Shown here piece after piece: positions 30,901-39,740 of a stretch of 64,000 bases of DNA (positions within the stretch are counted from its first letter, which is position 1; every line of letters starts with the position of its first letter). Source of the stretch: Fibrella aquatilis (lineage in GTDB: Bacteria > Bacteroidota > Bacteroidia > Cytophagales > Spirosomataceae); contig NZ_JAFMYU010000020.1 of NCBI RefSeq assembly GCF_017353255.1, positions 78,819-142,818 on the forward strand, given 5' to 3'. The position numbers and the translations under genes were made by a program. The notes beneath the pieces are model-generated. The model saw nothing but the letters and a program-made list of their open reading frames with translations, was not told the DNA's origin and did no database searches.

Positions 30901-33900
30901 CGTAGTAGTTTTCGGTGTAGTCGGTGCCAATGCGGATAAACGCACTCACCGGCCCGCTTTGGGGGGTAATGGTCTTGTCGGGGCTGTGCATGTGAATGAA
31001 CATCTTCAGCCGGTCGCGAAACAGGAAGTCGAAATTGGTGTTTTTGAACGCCCCCCGCGAGTCGCCGTCGCGCAGGTTGGTCACACTTAGGGCCATCGAC
31101 TGCTCGTTGAGGGCCACGTCGGTCACCTGCGTGTAGTCGCGGTCGCGGATGAACCCCGGCGGCACCGAGTAGGCGTACTTGTCGTTGGTGGTCTGGCTGT
31201 TTTCTTCAATGTTAACCGCCGACACCTTAAACTGGGCATCGTAGGGTTCGGGCACCTCCTGCAAGCCGCGCTGCGTAAGGTCGCCGGTGTATTTGCGGTA
31301 CTGGTTGGCTTCCATCTGCAACTGGGCAAACCGCAGCACCACCGGCTCCTGAAAATCGGTCAGCACCATCCGCATAAACCGGATCGACTTAAAGCCGTTG
31401 ATGTTGCCAAACTTGCGGGCGGGCGTGCGCACCGGCACCCGGAATAGGTACCAGTTTACCCCTTCGGCGTTCACTTTGTCAATGATGTAGCCCGTGCCCA
31501 CCTGTAGCCGATCTTTCGACAGCGGAATGTCGTATTCGTAGTAGGCCTCCTCTTCGTTGATGGTATTGTCGCCGTTAAGGTCCTCAATATCAGGCAGAAT
31601 GCTGTTGGCCGGGGTGGTATACTGGTTCAGGTCGTTGGCGTTTTCGGGCGAGTTGTTCTGCATACCCAAAAACTGCTTGTACCGGGCCACGATGTACTTC
31701 ACCGAGTCGGCCTGGGCACCGAGGTAGAACCGGAAGTCGTCATTGGAAGGGTCATCCAGAATCTGCTTTTGCGCTTCGGCATCCGTCACACGTGCCCGAA
31801 CGGCATCCAGATAGGGTTTGAATTTGGCCTGTTCCTGGGCGTTGTTCAGACCGTCGAGGCCAATATCCTGCCTCTCGCGGGCACCGGCCTGATTGGTAAA
31901 GGCGTTGGTCACAAACTGCTGCCGCGGCGCGTTGCCCCAGGGCGTCACATCTACGCCCCGGTTGCGGGCATTGGTGGTGTCGATGGGAAAGCCGTTCTCA
32001 AATTCGTACCGTCCGTCTTTAATCACGTCTTCCGAAATGTCGCCCAGGTTGAAGCGGAGCAGGCCACCCGTTTTGTTGGGTTTGTTCTTCGTGTTGTCAG
32101 GCGTGCCGCGCACGGGGTCGTCGGTGAAGGGGTCCATCATCCAGAACGTGATGTTCTCGATGTTGGCATTGTCGAAATCATTGTCTGACGAAACCGCCCG
32201 CGTAACGGCCCCGAAATTCTGCCGGGGGTTTTTCAGCGTTCCGTCCGAATTCAGGTCGGGGTTGTAGTTGTACATACCCCGTTCGGCTGGGAAGTAGGCT
32301 ACGTCGAGCACGTTTTCGGGCAGCTGAATCTGCCGCGCCGACCGCCCCGGAAAAATAGACGTGGGCAGGAAAAATTTCTCGTTGACGTTGTTTAGGTCCT
32401 CGGCCGTGAGGTTAACACTGATGCCCGACGCGCCACCCGGCAGGCCCAGCGTCTGGTCTACGTTATAGACCGAAATCCGCGCCCGGCGGTAGCCGTATTC
32501 CAGCGGCGCGGAAAACGTGCCCTGCGGAAAACTTTGTGGCGTGGCCCCCAGTCGCCACCGAACGGGCTGCCGCGTGAGGTCGAAAATGGTGCGGGTGGCT
32601 TCAAAATCGTCAATGAAAGCGTTGTTATTCACCGACTTAGCCAGGCCAGGTAAAAATTGGGCACCCTCGCCCGTGAACTGAATGGCCGAGGGTTCTTTGG
32701 TCTGAATCAGGGGCAGCCTATCAAGCAGCCGCGTAAGGCCGGGGGCATCTTTGCGCAGGTTGATGTCTACGCCCAGCATGGTGTTGTTGATCGGTTCGTT
32801 GCCAATGGCCACCCGCGTGAGGAACCCCGCCGGGGTTTCGCGCATGTTCATGGCCGTGAACCCCAGGTTAATGTCGGGGGCCAGGCGGTAGTCGAACCGG
32901 CCACCGATGAGGGTGCGTATCTGGTTCTGAAACAAATCGGGCAGTTCGTAAGTGATGCGGATTTCGCGGCCCGAATTGGCAATGCTTTCGTTGATAAACC
33001 GGATGCGCTGCGCCTCGATCACGTAGTCCTGCCCCGCCACCAGCGGCACCCCACCCGCCGACACCTGCACCGACTGCTCTTTCACACCGTAGGGCAAGTC
33101 GGTGGGTACGCCGTTGGTAGACTGGTAGCTGCCGCGCAGGAAAAACTTGTTCTTCAACGCCACCTGCTGCGCGTCGGCCAGGGTGGTGCGGTAGAGTTCG
33201 CTGAACACATACTTGGCCTTCGATTCGGGGGTGCTCAGCTTCCGGTCCAGAAACGAGCCGAAGGGTTCCAGCACCGGAAAGATCACCACGCCATTGCGAC
33301 TGTCGATGGTGACGCCCTCCACGTAGTCGAAATTACCGTCGGCGGGGCGGTCCAGTTGCTGGTTTAGCTGGTCCATGTTAAAGACCTGCACTAGCGGAAT
33401 GCCCGCCAGGTCACTGTCTTGCAACACGGGGTTGTCGAAACCCGTAACGTCGTCTTTGTAGATGATGCGAAGCTGGAACCCCTGCCGCGCCAGTGCCGTG
33501 GTGTTGAGCGAATATACGTTTTTCATCATCAGGTTCCACATCGGATTCTGAAGGTTGTTGCGTATCGTCGATGACTTCAACAGCTTCAGGTACAGTACTT
33601 TATCATCGCTCTGTCCCTGATAGTCTTCCGTCAGTTCGCCCACCTGGTAGTGCTTGCCCTGGTAGGTGTATTCGTAGGAAACGGCCAGTACTTCGTCGTT
33701 GCGTAAGGGTGTCGTGAGCGAGATGTAGCCCAATTCGGGCTGGAACCGGTACTCGCGTTCGGTGAGGCGTTTGGCCCCACGTAGCAGGTCGTAATCGGTG
33801 CCTTTTTGCAGGCCAAACGTGTTGGTCAACTCGTCGGTGGTGCGGTCTACCTGGCGCAGGTTGGCGTTGGCTTTCACGCGGCCAAACAGGGCGTTGGCTT

Positions 33901-35401
33901 CGTTGCTGGCTGGTGATCCCGCCGGTACCAGCGACTGCGTGTTGGGGTTAGCCGTATTGTAGGGTACGGGTTCGGCCAGGTCCGAGAAGCCCAGCACGCT
34001 CCGCAACGATTCGGTGGTGTTGGTCCGGTTGGTGACGTAGACCTCTAAACGCGTCACCGTCACGCCCGACGTGATCACGGGCAGGCTCTTGAGTGCCCGT
34101 TCGTAGTTGTTCCGAAAAAACTGCGACAGGAAGAAATGGCGGTTCTCGCTGTACTGGTCCGCCCTGATCTCAAAGGGCCGGTTCATGGCCCCACCGCGCA
34201 GGATGATCTCCTGTTTCCGCGACCGTTGCTGCGAGATCACGGTGGTGGCGTTGAGCTTGCCAAAGCGCGTTTGCAGCTTCAGGCCAAACAGGTTTTGCAC
34301 CCCCGGAATCAGCTGGCTGTTGAGGTTCCAGGTCAGGTTGCCCAGCTCAATGTTTTGCAAAATGCTTTCATTCTGCGGTGTAAAGGGCATTTGCGGGTTG
34401 CTGAGCTTGCTGCCAAACGCAGGCAGGTTGGGCAGGCCCGGCACCTGTGGCAGCTGAGGCAGGCCGTTGGCCCCCAGGCCCGGAATCAGCCCCTGCGGCC
34501 GATAGTTGACCTTCAGCGCGTTCTCGAAATTGAAGCTGGCCTTGGTATCGAAGTTGGCCAGCACCCCCAGCCGTTCGCCGATTTGGCCGTTGAAATTGAG
34601 GTTGATCTGCTCGTTGAAAATGAAGTTACCCTGCCGCCGCAACCGCACCGCCACGGCGGGGTTGTCGATAAACTGATAGAGGTAGCCCAGATCGAGCGTG
34701 ACGAAGCCGTTGGGCTTGAAATCGATGTTGTTACCGCCGAAAATACGGTCCAGAATGGGCGGCATTTCCAGCTTGGGAATCAGCCCCCGGCCACTCACGG
34801 CGCTTTGTCCGTCGCGGCGGGCGGCGTAGTCGCGGAAGAGGCGATCTTCCATGCGCTCATTCTGGAGGCGGTTGAAATCGGAAAACGGCACCACTTCGCC
34901 GGGGCGGTAGGGCAAGCCAGTGGGCCGACTACCGGCGGGTACGGTTTGGCTGGTGGGCGCACCGGGCGTAGGCCCCACAGTCACCACGCTGGGGTTGGTA
35001 GTCGTGCCGGCACCGGGCCGGGGGGTAAGCCGTTCATTCACCGCAACCGACTTGTCGGGCAGCATCCTGAAATCGGTTCCTAGGCTTTTGGGATCACGCA
35101 GCAAATACGGCGAACGGGGGTTGCGATCTGAAAACCGCGACGTGTAGCGGTCTGTCCAGTGGATGCTGGGGCGGCGGGCGGCGTTTTTCACGGCTCGCAA
35201 ACTGTCCAGCCGCTCCTGCGCCACGGCCTTCATTGAATCGGCCACGGCTTTGCGACGGTCGGCGGTGGGGGTGGTGGTCGAACTGGCCAGACTGGTGCGA
35301 CCACGACGAGCCGGTGTTTGTGCCCGCACGTGCGTAGTGGGGGTGCCTACCAGTCCCAGTAGTAGCAACAGCGGGGCAGTGCAAATCAACCACTTATACA
35401 T
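27977..35401 (-). CDS. sprA: SprA, outer-membrane translocon of the type IX secretion system
   Basis: 2474 residues from ATG 35401, which gives a proper signal peptide (MYKWLICTAPLLLLLGLVGT, cleavage near VRAQ). A longer start at 35467 adds 22 residues before it and is less likely. SprA forms a single 36-strand barrel through which type IX substrates leave; it is also needed for gliding. Characteristic features seen: KPNGFVTLDLGYLYQFIDNP near residue 240, LEVYVTNRTNTTESLRS, NNNAFIDDFEATRTIFDLTR, KSIRFMRMVLTDFQEPVVLR and a barrel-rich C-terminal half with a final strand GGIQARFNLAQ. The length is normal for the family. It follows ruvA on the same strand. The toxin cassette and a 3'-end duplicate lie downstream. 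Confidence 0.95.
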   Translation of the reverse strand: MYKWLICTAPLLLLLGLVGTPTTHVRAQTPARRGRTSLASSTTTPTADRRKAVADSMKAVAQERLDSLRAVKNAARRPSIHWTDRYTSRFSDRNPRSPYLLRDPKSLGTDFRMLPDKSVAVNERLTPRPGAGTTTNPSVVTVGPTPGAPTSQTVPAGSRPTGLPYRPGEVVPFSDFNRLQNERMEDRLFRDYAARRDGQSAVSGRGLIPKLEMPPILDRIFGGNNIDFKPNGFVTLDLGYLYQFIDNPAVAVRLRRQGNFIFNEQINLNFNGQIGERLGVLANFDTKASFNFENALKVNYRPQGLIPGLGANGLPQLPQVPGLPNLPAFGSKLSNPQMPFTPQNESILQNIELGNLTWNLNSQLIPGVQNLFGLKLQTRFGKLNATTVISQQRSRKQEIILRGGAMNRPFEIRADQYSENRHFFLSQFFRNNYERALKSLPVITSGVTVTRLEVYVTNRTNTTESLRSVLGFSDLAEPVPYNTANPNTQSLVPAGSPASNEANALFGRVKANANLRQVDRTTDELTNTFGLQKGTDYDLLRGAKRLTEREYRFQPELGYISLTTPLRNDEVLAVSYEYTYQGKHYQVGELTEDYQGQSDDKVLYLKLLKSSTIRNNLQNPMWNLMMKNVYSLNTTALARQGFQLRIIYKDDVTGFDNPVLQDSDLAGIPLVQVFNMDQLNQQLDRPADGNFDYVEGVTIDSRNGVVIFPVLEPFGSFLDRKLSTPESKAKYVFSELYRTTLADAQQVALKNKFFLRGSYQSTNGVPTDLPYGVKEQSVQVSAGGVPLVAGQDYVIEAQRIRFINESIANSGREIRITYELPDLFQNQIRTLIGGRFDYRLAPDINLGFTAMNMRETPAGFLTRVAIGNEPINNTMLGVDINLRKDAPGLTRLLDRLPLIQTKEPSAIQFTGEGAQFLPGLAKSVNNNAFIDDFEATRTIFDLTRQPVRWRLGATPQSFPQGTFSAPLEYGYRRARISVYNVDQTLGLPGGASGISVNLTAEDLNNVNEKFFLPTSIFPGRSARQIQLPENVLDVAYFPAERGMYNYNPDLNSDGTLKNPRQNFGAVTRAVSSDNDFDNANIENITFWMMDPFTDDPVRGTPDNTKNKPNKTGGLLRFNLGDISEDVIKDGRYEFENGFPIDTTNARNRGVDVTPWGNAPRQQFVTNAFTNQAGARERQDIGLDGLNNAQEQAKFKPYLDAVRARVTDAEAQKQILDDPSNDDFRFYLGAQADSVKYIVARYKQFLGMQNNSPENANDLNQYTTPANSILPDIEDLNGDNTINEEEAYYEYDIPLSKDRLQVGTGYIIDKVNAEGVNWYLFRVPVRTPARKFGNINGFKSIRFMRMVLTDFQEPVVLRFAQLQMEANQYRKYTGDLTQRGLQEVPEPYDAQFKVSAVNIEENSQTTNDKYAYSVPPGFIRDRDYTQVTDVALNEQSMALSVTNLRDGDSRGAFKNTNFDFLFRDRLKMFIHMHSPDKTITPQSGPVSAFIRIGTDYTENYYEIEVPGLLATPEGTNIPEDVWPYQNELDLAFDELINLKAARNRANGRASGVGFTLPSENQRYQLTVVGNPDLSSVQSIMIGVRNPKSVDEQTRSFTVWVDELRAVGINQKSGYAAIGAANIRLADLATITASGRYTTFGFGGVQTKPSERTREFTTEYGLTAAVALDKFTPEKWGLKIPVYVNYDTRHVTPQFNPLDPDTPLETSLASLPDGVDRNLYRRLVQDITVRQGINFSNVRKIRTNTAAIPRPWDIENFGFNYAFNNITRSNILTGEYLQEQYRGGFTYTFSSQPKPFEPFRNVKGLERKYLYWLKDFNLTLLPTLVSFRTDMDRSFIKTQLRNSDLTTNGIAPQFEKYFLFNRYYDITWNLTKSLVLTYRAAANSIIDEPQGDINTQAKRDSVWRNVQNLGRMKNYVQSFNATYRVPFDKFPVLNWITADVGARTEYQFQANSYGIQDSLNIPFGNTIRNTRDLNIQGRVDLVLLYNKIKALRWANTPSPAKLNFARNPGSIQDINPGGNRLAKSFVRALLTVRGINVTYNLQEGTILPGFLRSPALFGMDQYGAPGLPFVLGSQDAGIADRAAQRGWLSPSIVQNAPFTQTITRRFTASTTLEPFRDFRLVVNANYNRADNYQVFYRPALQGAGFSYQNPVRSGSYSMSYLSFGTTFEGLRSDNTSPIFDRFEQYRTIIKDRLNVDNKIAADNPSAYDNKSQDVLIPAFFAAYSGANPYSVKYSPFYSIPFPNWDLNYQGLTKLKPFQKLFTSFNLTHRYNSNYSVGNFVSSLSYEAQYVNLAISGYPLSRQLTTYGQFIPAFVMSTITMSERFEPFIGVNFQTKSRLTGSLTYNRAREAGLNLSNAQVAEVTTKDITGSLGFTKKNIRLPFLVNGQVKRLKNDLTFQCALTLRDTRTIQRKLDAEQTIVAGNINFQLRPQISYVVNSRLSLNAYFDRSFNDPLVTNSFIRATTAGGIQARFNLAQ

Positions 35402-35550
35402 AAAGCGTTGATTCAAAGCCACATATGAATTAATAGTAAGTCGTCGAACAGTATAACGCTTCACCATAACTGGTGTACAATCGGATGGGTAAACAACTTG
35501 AGTTGCTGGAACGTTATCACAACGGCTAAAACCGGGCCAATCGTATTAGG

Positions 35551-35657
35551 GGTAATTAAGAATGCAGAATTAAGAATTAATAATGTGGCCATGTCGAAGC
35601 GCAAAGCCGACCTGTCTGGCATCATTTTTAATTCTTAATTCTGCATTCTTAATTACC
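35551..35657. repeat. junction palindrome, 30-bp perfect arms
   Basis: Arms 35551-35580 and 35628-35657 are exact complements. Words are AATTAAGAATGC/AATTAAGAATTA, shared with the lptE element. The 47-nt core contains CATGTCGAAGCGCAAAGCCG, similar to cores at 13.3 and 18.9 kb. It lies between ruvA (stop at 35659) and sprA, codirectional. Confidence 0.95.
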
Positions 35658-35658
35658 T

Positions 35659-36246
35659 CTACCGCAACGCCTTCCTGATAATGTCTTCCACGCCTAAGGC
35701 AGGGTCAGCGCGTAGGATGTCGTCGACGGATTTTTCGGCTGAGGGGCGGGGAAAGCCGAGCGCCACCAGTGCAGCCAGGGCTTCTTCGCGGGTGGGGTTG
35801 CCTGCGTTTTGGCGGTAGGTAGGGCCGTCGGGCAGGAGGCCCGATTTCTTCATCCGGTCTTTCAGTTCCAGAATAATGCGTTGCGCCGTTTTGGCTCCGA
35901 TGCCCTTGATAGCCTGAATAGCCCGGACGTTTTCGCTCATAATAGCCAGCCGCAACTCCTGCGGCGACATCGACGACAGCATACCCAACGCCGTATTCGG
36001 CCCCACCCCCGACACCGCAATCAACTCCCGAAACAGGGCTTTCTCGTCGGCCTGGGCAAAGCCAAACAACGTCTGGTTGTCTTCCCGGAAGTTGTGGTGA
36101 ATAAACAGCTTCACTTTATCGCCGCCACCGGGCAAGGTGGTGTAGGTCTGCAACGAAATAAACACCTCATACCCAACGCCGTTGACGTCGATGATAGTGT
36201 AAGCAGGTTCTTTATAGGAGAGGATTCCGTCGAGGTAGGCGATCAT
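35659..36246 (-). CDS. ruvA: Holliday junction branch migration protein RuvA
   Basis: 195 residues from ATG 36246 (MIAYLDGILSYKEPAYTIID); upstream codons lie in repeat words. Domain I is the OB-fold ending TTLPGGGDKVKLFIHHNFRE, with DNQTLFGFAQADEKALFREL following. Domain II has two helix-hairpin-helix motifs, SGVGPNTALGMLSSM and IKGIGAKTAQRIILELKDRM. Domain III, the RuvB-binding UBA-like tail, is TREEALAALVALGFPRPSAE. RuvA tetramers hold the four-way junction while RuvB drives branch migration. The RuvB and RuvC genes are not here. From memory, ruvA next to sprA is a conserved pair in Bacteroidota, as seen here. Confidence 0.96.
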   Translation of the reverse strand: MIAYLDGILSYKEPAYTIIDVNGVGYEVFISLQTYTTLPGGGDKVKLFIHHNFREDNQTLFGFAQADEKALFRELIAVSGVGPNTALGMLSSMSPQELRLAIMSENVRAIQAIKGIGAKTAQRIILELKDRMKKSGLLPDGPTYRQNAGNPTREEALAALVALGFPRPSAEKSVDDILRADPALGVEDIIRKALR

Positions 36247-36258
36247 AATTTTAGTGGT

Positions 36259-36341
36259 AAGTGATGAGTGGTAAGCGGTGAGTGGCTTACGCAAGCGTAC
36301 ATCTGACGCGCCAGCCACTCACCGTTTACCACTCACCACTT
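36259..36341. repeat. junction palindrome with AGTGGTAAG words
   Basis: Arms 36259-36287 and 36313-36341 match at 27 of 29 positions. The core contains CTGACGCGCC. The words AGTGGTAAG and GGTGAGTGG are shared with 61108-61204. It lies between codirectional ruvA and the transglycosylase gene. Confidence 0.93.
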
Positions 36342-36353
36342 GCCGTTAGTAGG

Positions 36354-37910
36354 TTATCCCACCAGCAGCTTCTGTCCGGGGCGGACGCTGTTGCCTTTGA
36401 TATGGTTGATTTTCTTTAGTTTGTCAATCGAGAGCAGGCCGTAGCGCTGGGCGATGTTCCAGAGGGTATCGCCGCTTTGTACGCGGTGGTAGCGGGGGCG
36501 TTCGCGCTCGTGGCGGGCGGTGGTTTCGGCTTTACGGTGGCTCTTGTGGTCATCTTGTTTGGCCATGCGCTCACTGTGAGTCTCGCCCGCTTCGCGCAGA
36601 ATGGTCAGTTTCTGGCCCACTTTCACCGTTTTCGAACGCAGGTGGTTCCACTGCTTCAGGTCGTAGGTGTCTACGTGATACCGCTCGGCAATCTCCGACA
36701 GCGTTTCGCCCCGGCGCACGGTATGGCTGTGCTTCTTGGGCTTGCGCATCACCACCGTCTCCAGGTCGTCAGGTTCAGGTAGGTCATTTTCAGCCACGAC
36801 CACGGCGGTGCTCACGGGCACGGCATCGGCCAGGCGACTAGCCACGCGCCAGTGGGTCGGGTCATTGACCGAATCGAGGTTGGTACCCTCATTATGCGCG
36901 AGCAGCATGTTGGCCATCAGCACAGGCAGTTTGCTGGCCGAGTCCATTATCATGCGGCGGTTGCTCTGGAAATGGTGCATCCGTTCGCTGGGTATGCGCA
37001 GGGTGAAGTCGCGGGTGTAGTCGGGCAGGCGGTCGGTGCTGATGGCGGGGTTCAACTTCCGCAAATCAGCCACAGATACCTGACTCAGGTCGGCGAACGT
37101 TCTCAGGTCGAGGTACGAATTCACCTGCACCGTATCAAACGCAATAGGGTAGTCGGGGTGTTCCGCCACAATGCCGTGGTCGGGACCGTAATTCATCATG
37201 TAGGCAATAGCAATGAACTGCGGCACGTAGGAACGGGTCTCTTTGGGCAGAAAATCGTAGCAGGTCCAGAACGTGCTTCCGCCCGACCGGCGCATGGCCC
37301 GGCGCACGGCTCCCGGCCCGCAGTTATAGGCAGCCAGGGCCATTTCCCAGTCGCCAAAGGTGCCGTAAAGTTCTTTCAGGTAGCGACAGGCGGCGTCGGT
37401 GGCCTTTTGCGGGTCCATCCGGTCGTCGGTATATTCGTCAATGTTGAGCTTAAAATCTTTGCCGGTGTAGGGCATAAACTGCCACAGCCCCCCCGCTCCT
37501 ACCCGCGACACCGCCCGTGGGTTCAGCGCCGACTCCACGATAGAAAGGTACTTCAGCTCGTCGGGCATGTTGTGCTTCGCCAGCGTCTTTTCATACATCG
37601 GAAAATAGAACGGCATCCGTTCCATCACCATGCGCGTGTAGCTGGGTTTACGGAAGGTGAAGTAGTCGATGAAATTATGGACCACCTTGTTGTAGGGCAG
37701 CGGAATCTGGCGTTGCAGCCGGGGCAGGCGTTCGCGCAGGGTAGCTTCGGGAATAGTGGGCAGATTGAGCACCTCTTCCACAATAAACGTGCTGTCGACC
37801 ACGGCCGAATCAGCCACCACCTGCGCTCGCAATGGACTGACTATCAATAGGCTGGCTGCCACCGCAAGCCCATACCCTACTTGTTGTACTCGTTTCGTTA
37901 GCTCACTCAT
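36354..37910 (-). CDS. lytic murein transglycosylase with two LysM domains (MltD type)
   Basis: 518 residues. A signal peptide ends near SPLRAQ. The SLT catalytic domain has the active-site Glu in YLSIVESALNPRAVSRVGAG (about residue 125), followed by GLWQFMPYTGKDF, then ALAAYNCGPGAVRRAMRRSG. Two LysM modules bind peptidoglycan: HTVRRGETLSEIAERYHVDT (about 397-440) and YHRVQSGDTLWNIAQRYGLL (about 474-517). They are separated by a basic linker (GETHSERMAKQDDHKSHRKA). The enzyme would cut the glycan strand leaving 1,6-anhydro ends. This MltD-type layout is common in Bacteroidota. The gene lies between palindromic junctions with ruvA and gatA. Confidence 0.94.
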   Translation of the reverse strand: MSELTKRVQQVGYGLAVAASLLIVSPLRAQVVADSAVVDSTFIVEEVLNLPTIPEATLRERLPRLQRQIPLPYNKVVHNFIDYFTFRKPSYTRMVMERMPFYFPMYEKTLAKHNMPDELKYLSIVESALNPRAVSRVGAGGLWQFMPYTGKDFKLNIDEYTDDRMDPQKATDAACRYLKELYGTFGDWEMALAAYNCGPGAVRRAMRRSGGSTFWTCYDFLPKETRSYVPQFIAIAYMMNYGPDHGIVAEHPDYPIAFDTVQVNSYLDLRTFADLSQVSVADLRKLNPAISTDRLPDYTRDFTLRIPSERMHHFQSNRRMIMDSASKLPVLMANMLLAHNEGTNLDSVNDPTHWRVASRLADAVPVSTAVVVAENDLPEPDDLETVVMRKPKKHSHTVRRGETLSEIAERYHVDTYDLKQWNHLRSKTVKVGQKLTILREAGETHSERMAKQDDHKSHRKAETTARHERERPRYHRVQSGDTLWNIAQRYGLLSIDKLKKINHIKGNSVRPGQKLLVG

Positions 37911-37941
37911 CTCTCTCAGGTTACGGGGAAAACGGTTGGGG

Positions 37942-38062
37942 GTTGGCTTCGGCGTAGCCCCCCGCCCTAAAGGGGGCCTGCTGGCGCATGATTAGCTTTG
38001 CAATCTTTTTACGCTGGCGTCAGCAGGCCTCCTTTAGGGCGGGGGGCTACGCCGAAGCCAAC
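37942..38062. repeat. junction palindrome, 42-bp arms (41 match)
   Basis: Arms 37942-37983 and 38021-38062 pair with one mismatch. The arm includes GTTGGCTTCGGCGTAGCCCC and CCTGCTG. The loop side carries GGCGTCAGCAGG, sharing the GCGTCAGC core. ACTACAAAC/TTCAAACTACAAAC words continue right to about 38085, into the end of gatA. Confidence 0.94.
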
Positions 38063-38070
38063 TACAAACT

Positions 38071-39534
38071 TCAAACTACAAACATACTCTCCGCCATTGC
38101 AATCAGGTTTTCTTCAGCAAAGGGCGAGGCCATCAATTGTATACCGATAGGCAGGCCGACCCCATCAGTACCGTTGGGAATAGATATGGCCGGGTAACCC
38201 GTCACATTAGCCTGAACGGTGAAAAGGTCTGCTAAGTACATCTGTAACGGATCCGTCTCAGCCCCCGCCGATTTTTCACCCAGCCGAAACGCCGTGGTGG
38301 GCGTGGTGGGGGTGAGCAGAAAATCATAGTCGGCAAAGATCCGCTCGGTTTCGTCGCGTATCAGGCGGCGTATCTGCTGGGCTTTGGTGTAATAAGCATC
38401 GTAATAACTGGCGCTCAGGGCAAATGTACCCAGCAAAATACGCTTGCGCACCTCTGGGCCAAATCCTTCTGTCCGGCTTTGCTTATACATAGCTACCAAA
38501 TCCGTCTGCGTATCTGAAGCAGGCTGAGCGCGATAGCCATAACGCACCCCGTCGAAGCGCGACAGATTAGACGACGCTTCGGCAGTGGTCAGGATGTAAT
38601 AGGTTGGCAGTAAGTATTTTAGCAATGATAATGTTACAGGCTCCACCACATGGCCCGCCGCGCGCAGCCGGTCAATGGCCCCCTGCGTCGCCTGCCGCAC
38701 GTCGGGGTCTACGCCTTCGCTCTCGACGCCATCTACCAGATAGGCTACCCGCATGGAGCGACCGCCGTTGGTCGGGTCGGGGAGTTTGGCCTGCGCATAA
38801 GCCGCCACGGGCCGGGTTGATACCGTGCTGTCGAAGTCGTCGGCACCGGCCATCACCTCCAGCAGTAGAGCCGCGTCGGTGGGGTTGTTGGCAATGGGAC
38901 CAATGCAGTCGAAAGAGGAGGCGTAAGCTACCAGCCCCCAGCGACTTACGCGGCCGTATGTAGGCTTCAGGCCCACCACGCCGCAGAACGCCGCCGGTTG
39001 CCGCACCGAGCCGCCCGTGTCGGAGCCAATACTCGCCAGGCAAAGCCCCGCCTGCACCGCCACCGCCGACCCGCCGCTGCTGCCGCCCGGTACACGCTCA
39101 GGATCGGCTGCGTTGCACACCACCCCAAACGCCGAGCTTTCGTTCGACGACCCCATCGCAAACTCGTCGCAGTTCTGCCGGCCGATGATGATGGCGTCTT
39201 CGGCCAGGAGACGCTCTACCGCCGTGGCCGTGAACTGCGCCGTAAATCCATTCAGGATGTTGCTCCCTGCCCGCAGGCCGTGCCCGGCATGGCTCAGCAC
39301 GTCTTTCACGCCGATGACCATACCATGCAACCGCCCCACGCTGTCGGGATTAGCCACGCGGCGGGCATCCAGTTCGTCAGCGCGGGTTAGGGCCTCATCA
39401 GCATAGACCTCCGTAAAGGCGTTCAGGTGGGTCTGGTCGGCAATACGCGCCAGATACTGGCTCACCAGCCCGCGGCAGGTAACGGTGCCATCGGCCAAAT
39501 CAGCCTGAACAGATCGAAAGGAACGGTAGGGCAT
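38071..39534 (-). CDS. gatA: Asp-tRNA(Asn)/Glu-tRNA(Gln) amidotransferase subunit A
   Basis: 487 residues, the usual length. The amidase signature has the catalytic Lys in VIGVKDVLSHAGHGLRAGSN, the cis-Ser in GGSSGGSAVAVQAGLCLASI and the nucleophilic Ser in GSDTGGSVRQPAAFCGVVGL. KPTYGRVSRWGLVAYASSFD continues the core and TPTTPTTAFRLGEKSAGAET lies in the C-terminal half. GatA releases ammonia from glutamine to amidate mischarged tRNAs with GatB and GatC, neither of which is adjacent. The protein ends ESMFVV-stop, where FVV-stop is encoded by the GTTTGTAGTTTG repeat word, so the extreme C-terminus appears repeat-derived. Confidence 0.95.
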   Translation of the reverse strand: MPYRSFRSVQADLADGTVTCRGLVSQYLARIADQTHLNAFTEVYADEALTRADELDARRVANPDSVGRLHGMVIGVKDVLSHAGHGLRAGSNILNGFTAQFTATAVERLLAEDAIIIGRQNCDEFAMGSSNESSAFGVVCNAADPERVPGGSSGGSAVAVQAGLCLASIGSDTGGSVRQPAAFCGVVGLKPTYGRVSRWGLVAYASSFDCIGPIANNPTDAALLLEVMAGADDFDSTVSTRPVAAYAQAKLPDPTNGGRSMRVAYLVDGVESEGVDPDVRQATQGAIDRLRAAGHVVEPVTLSLLKYLLPTYYILTTAEASSNLSRFDGVRYGYRAQPASDTQTDLVAMYKQSRTEGFGPEVRKRILLGTFALSASYYDAYYTKAQQIRRLIRDETERIFADYDFLLTPTTPTTAFRLGEKSAGAETDPLQMYLADLFTVQANVTGYPAISIPNGTDGVGLPIGIQLMASPFAEENLIAMAESMFVV

Positions 39535-39544
39535 AAAGGGAGCC

Positions 39545-39674
39545 GTAAGTCGGGGAGTCGTAAGTCGGGAAAGCCGTTTTAGTGTTGCTGACGCAAACGT
39601 AGAAGCTGCCGAAGCTCATTACTTGCGTCAGCAATACCAAAACGGCTTTCCAGACTTACGACTCCCCGACTTAC
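39545..39674. repeat. junction palindrome, 52-bp arms (49 match)
   Basis: Arms 39545-39596 and 39623-39674 pair with three mismatches. Words are GTAAGTCGGGGAGTC/GTAAGTCGGG, and the inner part includes TTGCTGACGCAA. It lies upstream of gatA and downstream of tatA, both on the minus strand. Confidence 0.94.
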
Positions 39675-39740
39675 GACTTATTTAAAAGCAGAAACCGGGC
39701 GTCTTGGGGGCGTCCGGTTGGCTGCGTATGGGGAAAAACG

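Noticed and set aside
34136..35083. 315-codon plus-strand ORF inside sprA
   Set aside because: It is an antisense shadow of a GC-rich part of sprA; the translated sequence has no fold-like features and sprA is unmistakable.
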